From Methylobacter psychrophilus (GTDB lineage: Bacteria > Pseudomonadota > Gammaproteobacteria > Methylococcales > Methylomonadaceae), in contig NZ_JAOEGU010000020.1 in NCBI RefSeq assembly GCF_025583945.1, positions 1 to 64,000 on the forward strand: a stretch of DNA of 64,000 bases. The letters run 5' to 3'. The stretch's first letter is position 1. Each line of letters begins with the position of its first letter. Below the pieces are notes generated by a model. The model was not told the DNA's origin and did no database searches. It saw nothing but the letters and a program-made list of their open reading frames with translations. A program made the position numbers and the translations under genes. This document shows, piece after piece, positions 9,756 through 18,598 of this stretch.

Positions 9756-10346
9756 CTAAATAAAAGTGGCTATTTTTTGCTGTAATTTCACTAAAGACTC
9801 AATATCTTGTTGATTGCGATACCGGAAATTTTCTTGTTGTAATTGCAGATAAGTTGTTTTTGATAGCTGATGTTTAATCAACTGCAAGTCTTTATTGATG
9901 GCTTTGGATAAAGCGTCTATATGTTGACGATTATTAGCCGTTAACAATTGCTTTCTTTTTGTTTCATTAAAATAATTGATTTGTGTTGCTCTAAAAAAAA
10001 ACAACTGCTTGAAGCGATCCTGTTGGGATTGAATAAATAATAACTGCCGCTGCAAGCGTTGTGTAGCGGAAAAGTATTCAAAACAGGCGGTGATAATCAG
10101 CTTAATTATAACCAATAATCCCGTTATTATTAATAAAGCAATCGCAGTTAACAGTACAGCCAAACCCAATTGAGTAATTAGCTCAGGTAACACCGGCATA
10201 TCCAGCGCTAACAACAGGTCTGCCGATATCAATACAGCAAAAGCAAAGAACAGTAATAATAGGGCAATTCTAATAATCAAAATGGCAACTGACGTTTTTA
10301 ATATTACTGGACGGTTGTACCAACTTCTTATCAAAAGCCTTAACAA
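9756..10346 (-). CDS. Unknown inner-membrane protein with two transmembrane segments
   Basis: Not recognised. The 196 residues carry two strong hydrophobic segments at about 18-53 and 60-90, then a cytoplasmic-looking basic, Gln-rich coiled-coil tail. The frame opens with TTG; no ATG lies near the membrane segment, so TTG is the likely start but this is uncertain. Paired tightly with the downstream coiled-coil gene. It could anchor that soluble partner to the membrane, which is only an inference from layout. Confidence 0.6.
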   Translation of the reverse strand: MLRLLIRSWYNRPVILKTSVAILIIRIALLLLFFAFAVLISADLLLALDMPVLPELITQLGLAVLLTAIALLIITGLLVIIKLIITACFEYFSATQRLQRQLLFIQSQQDRFKQLFFFRATQINYFNETKRKQLLTANNRQHIDALSKAINKDLQLIKHQLSKTTYLQLQQENFRYRNQQDIESLVKLQQKIATFI

Positions 10347-10480
10347 CTAAGACTTATAAGCCCTTAAATAGCCTCATTTATCAGCAATTTTGACTGTTTA
10401 TAATACTTTAAGAGCATCCTTCATAGAAGCCCCAAAGTAGTTGACACGTTTTTTAGCATAAAAAATGCTAATAATCTTTA

Positions 10481-10554
10481 TAGGTCAGGTTAACGACAGC
10501 GTAACCCGACACAGATTTTTGATTTTTCGGGACGCCTGTCGCTAACCTGACCTA
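10481..10554. repeat. REP-like intergenic hairpin
   Basis: Two 19-base arms, TAGGTCAGGTTAACGACAG at 10481-10499 and CTGTCGCTAACCTGACCTA at 10536-10554, are inverted copies with a single mismatch, separated by a 36-base loop. The element lies between convergent/tandem gene ends downstream of bcp. It looks like a repetitive extragenic palindrome rather than an intrinsic terminator, since no T run follows. Confidence 0.75.
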
Positions 10555-10586
10555 CGCGACTTTAAGAAGCTATCAGGCGCCTATAA

Positions 10587-11063
10587 TCAGACTTTGGAAG
10601 CTTCAGTTAAAGCGGCTAAAATGTCTTCACTATGGTTTTTGACTTTTACTTTACGCCATTCACGAATCAGTATGCCCTGAGGGTCAATGAGAAAAGTACT
10701 GCGCTCGATACCTCGAACCTGTTTGCCATACATATTTTTCATTTTTATAACATCAAATAACTCGCACAGCTTTTCATCCTTATCTGACAATAAGTCAAAG
10801 GAAAATTCCTGCTTGGCTTTAAAACCTTCATGGATGCGAACACTATCACGGGAGACACCAAGTATAACGGTATTTAATGCCGTAAATTTTTCAATATTAT
10901 CCCGAAAACTCTGACCTTCCTGAGTACAGCCTGGCGTATTGTCTTTGGGGTAAAAATAAATAACGACAAACTGACCTCGATAATCAGTCAGTTTAATGGT
11001 TTTATTACCGGTAGAAATCGCCTCAAAATCAGGCATAACCGTACCGATACTAATCTGGCTCAT
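10587..11063 (-). CDS. bcp: Thiol peroxidase Bcp (peroxiredoxin)
   Basis: Bcp reduces hydrogen peroxide and organic or lipid hydroperoxides with electrons from thioredoxin. The 158 residues form an AhpC/TSA thioredoxin-like fold with the peroxidatic cysteine in PKDNTPGCTQEG (about residue 46). No resolving cysteine follows five residues later, so resolution may use another route. The gene lies eight bases downstream of the gcvR-like gene; gcvR-bcp is also the E. coli order. Confidence 0.95.
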   Translation of the reverse strand: MSQISIGTVMPDFEAISTGNKTIKLTDYRGQFVVIYFYPKDNTPGCTQEGQSFRDNIEKFTALNTVILGVSRDSVRIHEGFKAKQEFSFDLLSDKDEKLCELFDVIKMKNMYGKQVRGIERSTFLIDPQGILIREWRKVKVKNHSEDILAALTEASKV

Positions 11064-11071
11064 AATAACTC

Positions 11072-11614
11072 CTAGCGTTTTATAGGCTCAAGAATTGCGT
11101 CTATGTTTAAATGATCGCAAAAATCCAAAAACTCTTCCCGTAATGACAAGAGAGGCAGTTGCTGTGGAATTAAAACAATAAATTTGGTTGAAAATACTGC
11201 TGACTGAATATAAGGAGCCTGATATGAACTACCTGTTATTTCTTCAATACTTATATCACGATCAAACAGAAATGAAGTAATCGATTCTACGACGCTATCC
11301 TTATCCAGAGAGATAGTTTCTAATGAGTAAGGTATACAGTCTTTACCTTTATCTTTATCCTTATCCTTATCTTTTTGATCGGGACGTAAAGTATGGACTT
11401 TTATTTCCAGACGCTTTTGGATGCTATCCAGCGTATTTTCAAACTTGGCAATTTGATTCCAGTTACCTTGAATAAGCAAGTAAGCGGCAACAGATTGACC
11501 TAGATGCGAGGATCTTATTTCTAAAATATTACAGTTGCAATCACGAACAACGGGTAGTATTTCTCCAATAAAATTAATGTGATTGTTACCTAAAACAGTA
11601 ATAGCTAGTTGCAT
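11072..11614 (-). CDS. gcvR: GcvR-like two-ACT-domain regulator
   Basis: GcvR-type proteins bind amino acids through ACT domains; in E. coli GcvR restrains GcvA at the glycine cleavage operon. The 180 residues hold an N-terminal ACT domain (about 1-85) and a second (about 100-180). The linker contains an unusual Lys-Asp run (KDKDKDKDKGKD) encoded by a hexanucleotide tandem array at about 11341-11378. Neighbour bcp supports the assignment. A gcvA gene is not in the window; gcvH lies 5 kb away. Family confident, target inferred. Confidence 0.82.
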   Translation of the reverse strand: MQLAITVLGNNHINFIGEILPVVRDCNCNILEIRSSHLGQSVAAYLLIQGNWNQIAKFENTLDSIQKRLEIKVHTLRPDQKDKDKDKDKGKDCIPYSLETISLDKDSVVESITSFLFDRDISIEEITGSSYQAPYIQSAVFSTKFIVLIPQQLPLLSLREEFLDFCDHLNIDAILEPIKR

Positions 11615-11781
11615 TGTATTTTTTTAAAAAAGTTTTTTTGAAAGTTTAGCATTAAATACCTAAAACTTATGCGAACATTAAATTTTATTGGTATTAAAAT
11701 AAAAGAATATATTCAAAATATCAATAAAAAGCCACAAATTCAGTTTTATGGTTATTTTTCACCTTAACCAAGTACTCAACT

Positions 11782-13353
11782 ATGACAAAAAAACAAAAAC
11801 ACAGAAGGAATAGCTTTTCCGCTGACATCAATACAGGGGAAGACAATTTTATCTTGGTTGATTTGGATGTTATGTCGGACAAAGAATACCCTTCTCCCGT
11901 CCATTTAAATAATTTTTCTGATGATGAAGAAATTATTAATCGATTACTTATCAGACCGGATTTTGAAACCTATGACGAGCTGAAAGGAAATTACAGAAAT
12001 TTGGATAATTGGGCAGCAGAGGAGTTACATTTAGCGGATAATTTCTCGGCTTCAGGGATGGGCTCCAAAGCCGATTTGGATGCCATTGACAGATTACTTG
12101 TTGACACCGGTTTTGACGTAAATCAACGGGCAGAAAAAAATAAGGAAGCCGATGCCAAGGTCATTGATGACATAGACTTGGTTGATGATTTCTCAAATGT
12201 TGATCAGTTTGTTATTAAGCCTTTTGAGCCAACAGAACAAACCCTGTTAGAAGCAAATAAACACTCAACCTCAGGCTTTGATGAACCAGCGACTAAAAAC
12301 ACTGATGACAATGAAATTCAAGATGCACGGGTAATTGATGGAATTAATCAGGCTGATGAGCTTACTGTGTCTTTTAAAGAACAAAATACCGTTCTGACTG
12401 AAAAAAATATTTTCAATGCAAAGAACTCCGATAAAGCCCTGGACAACAGCAATTTGACTAAAGAAATAAAGCCTGAAACCATCAGCCAGGCGCAAGCAGA
12501 TACCCAAACAATTTATCGAAAAGAAGCCGTTAATAACGATACTGAAGCAACACCATTCAATAGCTTTAAAACTGAACAGAACACGATTAAAAAGCAGCAA
12601 AATGCTCCTGTAGATAAAATCAAGAAAACCAATATTATCACTTACACTGCGCTGGGTTTGGCTATTGTAGCTTTATTAGCTTCAGTAGTTATAGCCATCA
12701 TCATTACTAATATCCAAACTAAAGTATCAAAACTGACTGATATGGTGTCTATTATTGAAGAAGATATAGGCGGCAGAAGTACTGAAAAAAATACTGACAT
12801 GGACATTAACAGTAGCGATATATCCATTGAACAGTTAAATCAAAAGATCAATGGACTTACCCGGCGTTTTACAGAAATCATCAATTTAGAAACCCGGACA
12901 TCTGAACTGGAAAAAAAAGTAACCTTACAAAAACATATTATTGGCCAATCGCAAGCATCACTGGAACAGTCAAAAAATAACACCATAGCGATTGCTAATA
13001 TTAACAAGTCAATTGATAAACAAAATACCAATACCTCAAATTTGGCAGCAAAAAAATCAATAAACGCATCAGTTAAACCAACCTCCTCAGAAAAAAAAAC
13101 ACACAATACCAAAGCAGCTTCAGGTTGGTCAGTTAATCTAAGCGCCTATAAAAAACAGAGTGATGCTAAAAGGAAAGCTAACCAACTCATCCAAAAAGGT
13201 ATTCCTGTTAAAGTAATAGCGGTTGATATGAATAATACCAAATGGTATCGACTTAAACTGGGTAGTTTTAAAAATAAAACGAACGCAGACGCTTATGCTG
13301 CCAGAATAAAAAAATCGCATCATTTGAACAACATTTCTGTCGAAAATAAGTAA
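11782..13353 (+). CDS. SPOR-domain membrane protein with long acidic cytoplasmic region
   Basis: SPOR domains bind denuded septal peptidoglycan, so the protein probably acts in division or envelope maintenance. The 523 residues comprise an acidic, low-complexity region with repeated short Asp-rich blocks (about 1-280), one transmembrane segment (about 286-312), a periplasmic coiled coil (about 315-400), a Thr/Ser/Lys linker, and a C-terminal SPOR domain from WSVNLSAYK to the end. The topology (N in, C out) fits SPOR proteins such as FtsN or DamX, but the N-terminus matches neither. Its TAA overlaps the ATG of the nucleotidase gene. Confidence 0.8.
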   Translation: MTKKQKHRRNSFSADINTGEDNFILVDLDVMSDKEYPSPVHLNNFSDDEEIINRLLIRPDFETYDELKGNYRNLDNWAAEELHLADNFSASGMGSKADLDAIDRLLVDTGFDVNQRAEKNKEADAKVIDDIDLVDDFSNVDQFVIKPFEPTEQTLLEANKHSTSGFDEPATKNTDDNEIQDARVIDGINQADELTVSFKEQNTVLTEKNIFNAKNSDKALDNSNLTKEIKPETISQAQADTQTIYRKEAVNNDTEATPFNSFKTEQNTIKKQQNAPVDKIKKTNIITYTALGLAIVALLASVVIAIIITNIQTKVSKLTDMVSIIEEDIGGRSTEKNTDMDINSSDISIEQLNQKINGLTRRFTEIINLETRTSELEKKVTLQKHIIGQSQASLEQSKNNTIAIANINKSIDKQNTNTSNLAAKKSINASVKPTSSEKKTHNTKAASGWSVNLSAYKKQSDAKRKANQLIQKGIPVKVIAVDMNNTKWYRLKLGSFKNKTNADAYAARIKKSHHLNNISVENK

Positions 13354-14261
13354 TGTCAATAAAAAAACAAAAACTGGTCGTAGCCGTTTCATCCAGGGCT
13401 TTATTTAACCTGGATGATTCACATACGATATTTGAAACGCAGGGTAAAGAAGCTTTTTGTCGCTATCAAATAAAGCATGAAGATGAAGTACTGGCTCCAG
13501 GATACGGATTTTCTTTAGTTAAAAAACTACTGGCTATCAATACCAGTTGCCCGGATGATCCCCTTGTTGAAATAATCCTGTTGTCCCAAAATAGTGCCGA
13601 TACAGGCTTGAGAATTTTTAATTCCATTGCCCATCATAAATTAAATATTACCCGTGCAGCATTTACCAGTGGTTCATCACCTTACCACTATATGGCTGCA
13701 TTTGGAGCGCATTTGTTTTTGTCTGCAAATGCTGACGATGTTGTCAAGACACTGGATGCGGGCTTTGCTGCGGCGACAATCTTATGTGGCTCGTCATTAA
13801 CCAACTCTTCAAGTCAGTTACGTATAGCATTTGACGGGGATTCGGTATTATTTTCAGATGCGTCAGAGCGTATTTATCAACAGCGAGGTTTGGCTGTATT
13901 TGCTGAAAATGAACGTCATGAAGCAAAAAAACCGTTACCTGGCGGCCCTTTCAAGGATTTTCTCAAGGCATTGCATCATATTCAATCCCGATTTGATTCT
14001 GAATCTCCTATTAGAACGGCGCTGGTTACTGCACGCTCTGCCCCTGCTCATGAAAGAGTGGTAAGAACATTAAGAGCATGGGAAATTCGTATTGATGAAG
14101 CGCTTTTTTTGGGAGGGATGTCTAAAGGTGATTTTTTAAAAGCATTTGGTGCGGATATTTTCTTTGATGATCAAAGGGGGCACTGTAATTCTGCTGCTCA
14201 ACATGTCGCGACAGCTCATGTACCGCATGGCATTAGTAACGAGAAAGCACTAAAAGATTAG
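13353..14261 (+). CDS. Cytosolic 5'-nucleotidase (NT5C1-type family)
   Basis: This family dephosphorylates nucleoside 5'-monophosphates. The 302 residues start with LVVAVSSRALFNLDDSH, where the classical HAD nucleophile site appears in family-specific form, and include IAFDGDSVLFSD, GPFKDFL, LVTARSAPAHERV and GADIFFDDQRGH (metal-binding acidic residues), all typical of PF06189-type 5'-nucleotidases. It overlaps the SPOR gene by one base (TAATG), so the two are translationally coupled, an odd partnership of wall-binding and nucleotide enzymes. Confidence 0.87.
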   Translation: MSIKKQKLVVAVSSRALFNLDDSHTIFETQGKEAFCRYQIKHEDEVLAPGYGFSLVKKLLAINTSCPDDPLVEIILLSQNSADTGLRIFNSIAHHKLNITRAAFTSGSSPYHYMAAFGAHLFLSANADDVVKTLDAGFAAATILCGSSLTNSSSQLRIAFDGDSVLFSDASERIYQQRGLAVFAENERHEAKKPLPGGPFKDFLKALHHIQSRFDSESPIRTALVTARSAPAHERVVRTLRAWEIRIDEALFLGGMSKGDFLKAFGADIFFDDQRGHCNSAAQHVATAHVPHGISNEKALKD

Positions 14262-14486
14262 CCTGAAAAATCAGTTAAAAAAAACTGTATCCAGAAAATT
14301 TGTCACCATTCAACGATTAAAAAATGGAGATTGATGTGCTACAGATTATAAAATGACTTTTTGGGGATTTGCCAGTCTGTACAGTAACAGATGCCGCTAG
14401 TAAAGATTCCTGATGGAATGAGTTCTTTAAATTTAAGCGACAAAACCGTGGCATTTCTTTGATATAAGCGGGATTTCAATAACCCG

Positions 14487-14792
14487 CTATTTCAAATCCA
14501 TTAAGTAGATATCTTCAATTAACCTTGCTTCCCCCTGAGTAAGAAAAATAGACGTTTTTTTTTTACTCAGGTCAGGTTCTGTGACTAATGGCGCTCGACG
14601 ATCAGACAAGTGTCTATTATCAATAAGCTTTTCTACTTTACGGCGATTAAAATCGGGACAATCCACTTTATTATTGTTTATAGTAGCCAACCATTCAGAT
14701 GAACCAAATTCATGGGTAATTTTACGTCGTTCGTCCAATTTACAAGTTATAAATAACCTTCGCGGACTTTTCCTTAAATCAATTATATACAC
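14487..14792 (-). CDS. Small unknown charged protein
   Basis: Not recognised. The 101 residues are basic and polar, with DERRKITHEFGSSEW, DRRAPLVTEP and a C-terminal ARLIEDIYLMDLK. No membrane segment, signal or metal site. ATG start. A weak stem (about 14468-14489, CCCGCT arms) overlaps the stop and could end the transcript. Stands alone between the 5'-nucleotidase gene and a MITE-like element. Confidence 0.55.
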   Translation of the reverse strand: MYIIDLRKSPRRLFITCKLDERRKITHEFGSSEWLATINNNKVDCPDFNRRKVEKLIDNRHLSDRRAPLVTEPDLSKKKTSIFLTQGEARLIEDIYLMDLK

Positions 14793-14889
14793 TTTTTATC
14801 CTTCTAATTCTAAAATGGCCGATTAATTGACACATCAACTGAATAATAGAAGATGTTTTCATAAAATTCAAAATCAAAAAAATCATTAG

Positions 14890-15058
14890 TTATCACTCGA
14901 TGTTCAAGTTTTTTTAGCTTGACTGGGACGAACCCAGATAAATCAAGGTGTTTTCATCAATAGACTCAAGTGCCACATGATTTCAATCATGGCTGTAAGG
15001 CTTGATTCAATGGGCTTCTCTAAAATCAAGAATTAAAAACTTGAACATCGAGTTATCA
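14890..15058. mobile_element. MITE-like element, 157 bp, with 6-bp flanking direct repeats
   Basis: Perfect 18-base terminal inverted repeats CTCGATGTTCAAGTTTTT (14896-14913) and AAAAACTTGAACATCGAG (15035-15052) enclose a 157-bp element. TTATCA occurs immediately outside both ends (14890-14895 and 15053-15058), as expected for a target-site duplication. The interior has no reading frame. It differs from the 114-bp family elsewhere in this window. No gene lies in 14793-15268 otherwise; a GTTTGCAGG...CCTGCAAAC stem near 15211-15252 may terminate the gene at 15269. Confidence 0.8.
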
Positions 15059-15268
15059 AACTTTATTAGCTCAATGTCGGTGAACTGTTGTCTCAAGTCC
15101 TAAAACGATATCCGGATTAAATCAACGACGCTGCCGGTGTTGGTTAAGCGTTAATAAGTTGGTTTATAACATATCTTTTATATGGCTATATTGAGGCTTT
15201 CCAAGGCAGTTTGCAGGTTTTACGTACTCGGTATAAAAAGCCTGCAAACCGGCTTGGTTAGCTACTAA

Positions 15269-15868
15269 TTAAAGCGATTTTGCCAAGCGATGCAACGCTT
15301 CGCTACCATGATTAAATACTGGCCAGCCATCACCCGTTAAAACTGCTTTAATGCCGGGTAAGTCCGCAATACGTTTAACCGATTGAATTGCCTTGTGTGC
15401 ATCAGCCAGTTTTGTTTCCGGCAGCATACATAATTCACCGGCAATTTGACAGCGAATTAAATCACCAGTTATCAAGGTAGTGTGTTCCAAAAGTAACGCA
15501 AGTTCTCCCGGCGTTTTGGATCCTTCCAGTTGATAAGCGATCAACCCCGGAACGACTTCTTCATTATCATGCAACCAGCGTTCACAGGAAACAGGAAAGG
15601 TATCTTCTTCACCTGCCGGACCATAAATCGGCGCACCGGTACTACCGGCAATATTTTCAGCATCACGGCAATGATCGCTATTGGTAATAACGATGAAATT
15701 GACACCACCCAAACGTTGTAGATGACTATGATCATGTTCTGACATAGGCAAAGGATCTATTAAGACATTACCGCCGTCACGTACCCAAAGCACACTATGA
15801 AAATCCAGATTACGTTCCTTATTAAACTCTGACCAGCCAAATAAATCTTTTCTATGCAATTGTTTCAT
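15269..15868 (-). CDS. Metallo-beta-lactamase-fold protein with degenerate metal motif
   Basis: The 199 residues follow an MBL-fold pattern: VNFIVITNSDHCRDAENIA where the first metal loop (usually THxHxDH) is expected, KTPGELALLLEHTTLITGDLIRC for the next strand, and AVLTGDGWPVF near the end. Several canonical histidines are missing: the first loop reads SDHCRDAE, and the later position has GDGWP, not a histidine. It may bind one metal only or act non-hydrolytically. ATG start. It is followed on the same strand by nothing close; the DUF1289 gene lies upstream. Confidence 0.75.
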   Translation of the reverse strand: MKQLHRKDLFGWSEFNKERNLDFHSVLWVRDGGNVLIDPLPMSEHDHSHLQRLGGVNFIVITNSDHCRDAENIAGSTGAPIYGPAGEEDTFPVSCERWLHDNEEVVPGLIAYQLEGSKTPGELALLLEHTTLITGDLIRCQIAGELCMLPETKLADAHKAIQSVKRIADLPGIKAVLTGDGWPVFNHGSEALHRLAKSL

Positions 15869-15946
15869 TTAAGGTATCCTCAATTAATTTGTGCATGCAC
15901 TATTTTTTTCGACAAGATAAGTGTTCAATATTCGTTTATTATGGGT

Positions 15947-16120
15947 TTACCGTTGACGACTTTCAACATTGTCCATAAAGTGACGACGTGTTTTTTCATC
16001 AACTTGAGTCCAGCGGATAATTTCATTAAGAGAACGAAAACATCCCATACAGATATCCTCATCATTCAAACAACATTTCCTGATACAAGGTGAAGATATA
16101 AGAGTCTGAGTCGGGTTCAT
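15947..16120 (-). CDS. DUF1289 family small cysteine protein
   Basis: A 57-residue frame starting at ATG 16118-16120 and ending with TAA 15947-15949. The sequence has SPCIRKCCLNDEDICMGCFR with cysteines at 12, 16, 17, 24 and 27, followed by LNEIIRWT, the signature of DUF1289 proteins, often described as putative Fe-S or zinc proteins. Function unknown. It lies about 80 bp upstream of the MBL-fold gene on the same strand, so the two could share a transcript. Confidence 0.85.
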   Translation of the reverse strand: MNPTQTLISSPCIRKCCLNDEDICMGCFRSLNEIIRWTQVDEKTRRHFMDNVESRQR

Positions 16121-16438
16121 TAATAATATTTATTGTTGGTCAGGTAGGAATTTTCACCCAATTTACTTACTGATCAATACAGGATAAATTGAAATAATTA
16201 CCTTATAAATTATATAGTTAGCTTTACGTTAGGTTACGTTACACAATAATATTTTTATTGCTATCGTGTAATGCCTTCTTTTACCAATAAGCGTAACACG
16301 TCCGGGCATAACTATTGAATAATAATCAAGCTTGCTTTTAAAAACCTTAATGCATTCAAAACAAGTCAATTATTACCTGGTAAAAAGTCACGACTTCCGA
16401 ATCTGTTTAATCGAACCGCTATTGGGGATTACCTGACG
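16121..16438. other. AT-rich intergenic region without visible gene
   Basis: It lies between grxC and the DUF1289 gene. I see no reading frame, repeat or hairpin of note; it must carry the promoter of the DUF1289 gene on the minus strand. Confidence 0.5.
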
Positions 16439-16696
16439 CTAAGCAAGCTTGAGCAAAGTATCCAGTTTTTTTTGCTGTTCCAATGCATGTAAGTCGTCAA
16501 ATCCGCCAACATGAAGATCGCCAATATAAATTTGCGGTACGGTTCGACGCTTTGTTTTACGCATCATTTCTTCTCTCATCCCCGCTTGTGCATCTACATT
16601 AATCTCGGTATAAGAAACCCCTTTTTTGTCAAGTAGACGTTTGGCCATAATGCAGTAAGGGCAAATATTGGTTGTATAGATCAGTATCTCAGGCAT
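16439..16696 (-). CDS. grxC: Glutaredoxin 3
   Basis: Dithiol glutaredoxin that reduces protein and glutathione mixed disulfides with glutathione. The 85 residues begin EILIYTTNICPYC, with the CPYC active site at 12-15, and have the GSH-binding TVPQIYIGDLHVGGFDDL. Length is standard for GrxC. It is divergent from gcvH. Confidence 0.95.
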   Translation of the reverse strand: MPEILIYTTNICPYCIMAKRLLDKKGVSYTEINVDAQAGMREEMMRKTKRRTVPQIYIGDLHVGGFDDLHALEQQKKLDTLLKLA

Positions 16697-16825
16697 GTTT
16701 TAATGATGTTTGTTAATATAGTGCACCAAGGTTAACGATTAAATGTTAAAGAGTCAAAAATAGCCTTTAATACAGCACCGAGATCCTTTAACTTTGCACT
16801 TTATTAATTTTTGAGAGAGTCAACC

Positions 16826-17209
16826 ATGAATCATTTACCGGAAAACTTAAAATATGCGCTGTCACACGAATGGGCGCATGTCGAGGATGATAATGTTGTT
16901 CGTGTAGGCATCACTGATTTTGCCCAAGAACAATTAGGCGATTTGGTTTTTATAGAATTGCCTGAATTAGGGCGCAAAATTACAGCGCAAGAGCAATGTG
17001 CGGTGGTTGAATCGGTTAAAACAGCATCAGATTTATTCAGTCCGGTTTCCGGGGAAATTGTTGCAGTCAATTCAACCCTTGAGGATGAACCTGAGCAGGT
17101 CAATGAGAACCCCTATGGAGCATGGATTTTTTGTGTTAAAACAACAGATTTATCAGGTTTGGATAAGTTAATGGATGCAGATGCGTACCAACTGGTCATT
17201 GACCAATAA
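16826..17209 (+). CDS. gcvH: Glycine cleavage system H protein
   Basis: GcvH carries the aminomethyl group on a lipoyl arm between the P, T and L proteins. From ATG 16826, preceded by GAGAGA, the protein is 127 residues. The lipoyl lysine is K65 in ESVKTASD, and [20 protein letters not shown] is typical. An in-frame TTG at 16811 is unlikely as the start. gcvP and gcvT are not adjacent. Confidence 0.96.
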   Translation: MNHLPENLKYALSHEWAHVEDDNVVRVGITDFAQEQLGDLVFIELPELGRKITAQEQCAVVESVKTASDLFSPVSGEIVAVNSTLEDEPEQVNENPYGAWIFCVKTTDLSGLDKLMDADAYQLVIDQ

Positions 17210-17278
17210 GACAATATCAACTTTTTATAATTAACTTGGGTACAATTCACTTCTTTTACATGGATAATTACTGACACA

Positions 17279-17638
17279 ATGGCAAATCCAAATGCAAAAG
17301 GCGTTAAGCGCCTTATTAACGCGTGTTTCTTTTCTGTTGCCGGATTTAAAGCAACGTGGACTTATGAAGAAGCCTTTAGACAAGAAGTTATTCTCTTTGT
17401 GGTGACTACTCCACTGGCAATCTGGTTGGGACAAAGCAATATTGAAAAACTGCTGTTAATCGGCAGCATCGTTTTGGTTATGCTGGTTGAATTATTAAAT
17501 TCAGCAGTAGAAGCTGTGGTTGACCGGGTAGGTCTTGAACATCATGAATTATCCGGTAGAGCCAAAGATATAGGTTCTGCAGCAGTAATGATGTCTTTAG
17601 TCTGGGCAGCAGTCACCTGGGCATTAATTTTACTTTAA
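17279..17638 (+). CDS. dgkA: Diacylglycerol kinase
   Basis: Small integral-membrane kinase that rephosphorylates diacylglycerol released by osmoregulated glycan or lipid modification. The 119 residues have three membrane helices and the catalytic signature VELLNSAVEAVVDR. Standard length. It is followed after 12 bases by the PfkB kinase, with GAGGAATACC before that ATG. Confidence 0.96.
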   Translation: MANPNAKGVKRLINACFFSVAGFKATWTYEEAFRQEVILFVVTTPLAIWLGQSNIEKLLLIGSIVLVMLVELLNSAVEAVVDRVGLEHHELSGRAKDIGSAAVMMSLVWAAVTWALILL

Positions 17639-17650
17639 AGAGGAATACCA

Positions 17651-18583
17651 ATGAGTGCATTAATATGCGGATCTATGGCTTATGACACCATCATGGTATT
17701 TCATGATAAATTTAAAAACCATATCTTGCCGGAAAAAGTTCATATTCTGAACGTATCATTTTTAGTGCCCGTCATGCGCCGTGAATATGGCGGCTGTGCG
17801 GGCAATATTGCCTACAATTTAAATTTGTTGGGTGAAGAAGCCTTGGCAATGGCTACCGTGGGACATGATTTTGAACCCTACAGCCAATGGATGAGCCAGA
17901 ACGGTTTATCCAGTGAGTTTATTCATATTATGGATAATAACTATACCGGCCAAGCTTATATCACTACTGACGAAGATGGCAATCAGATTACCGCATTCCA
18001 TCCTGGAGCAATGAGCTTTTCTCATATCAACTCGGTTCCTGTCGACAGAGCTATCGAGATAGGTATCGTATCACCGGACGGCAAAGAAGGTATGCTGCTA
18101 CATGCCGACCAGTTTGTTGAGTTGGATATCCCCTTTATATTTGATCCCGGTCAAGGCATGCCCCTGTTTAATGGCGCAGAATTGCTTAAATTTATTGATC
18201 AGGCAACCTGGGTGACTTTAAATGATTATGAATCCGAGTTAATGCAGGAACGCACCGGATTATCCTTGGAGCAAATGGCAGAACGACTGGAAGCGTTGAT
18301 TGTTACTCTGGGCAGTAAAGGTTCAAAAATTTATACCAAAGGCCAGTGCATCACTATTCCCGCGGCAAAACCCTTAGCACTGCTTGATCCTACCGGCTGC
18401 GGCGATGCTTATCGTGCAGGCTTGCTTTATGGCTTGATGAATGAACTGGACTGGGACACTACCGGCAGAATCGCGTCATTGATGGGGGCCATTAAAATAG
18501 AACATCACGGTACCCAAAACCATACGCTAGACATGATAGAGTTCAAGCAGCGCTATCATGAAAATTTTGGTTGTTCGTTTTAA
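17651..18583 (+). CDS. PfkB-family carbohydrate/nucleoside kinase (adenosine kinase-like)
   Basis: A ribokinase-fold kinase of 310 residues. The N-terminal YGGCAGNIAYNL is the substrate-binding glycine motif, and LDPTGCGDAYRAGLL near 247 carries the catalytic Asp and anion hole (GCGD in place of the common GAGD). Sequence character resembles the bacterial proteins annotated adenosine kinase, but substrate cannot be set from sequence alone; ribose, fructose or nucleosides are alternatives. Tandem with dgkA and mazG. Confidence 0.88.
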   Translation: MSALICGSMAYDTIMVFHDKFKNHILPEKVHILNVSFLVPVMRREYGGCAGNIAYNLNLLGEEALAMATVGHDFEPYSQWMSQNGLSSEFIHIMDNNYTGQAYITTDEDGNQITAFHPGAMSFSHINSVPVDRAIEIGIVSPDGKEGMLLHADQFVELDIPFIFDPGQGMPLFNGAELLKFIDQATWVTLNDYESELMQERTGLSLEQMAERLEALIVTLGSKGSKIYTKGQCITIPAAKPLALLDPTGCGDAYRAGLLYGLMNELDWDTTGRIASLMGAIKIEHHGTQNHTLDMIEFKQRYHENFGCSF

Positions 18584-18598
18584 TAATCCGAGCTTTTA

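Noticed and set aside
15854-16093. 79-codon plus-strand frame across the DUF1289 gene
   Set aside because: The opposite strand encodes a recognisable Cys-rich DUF1289 protein.
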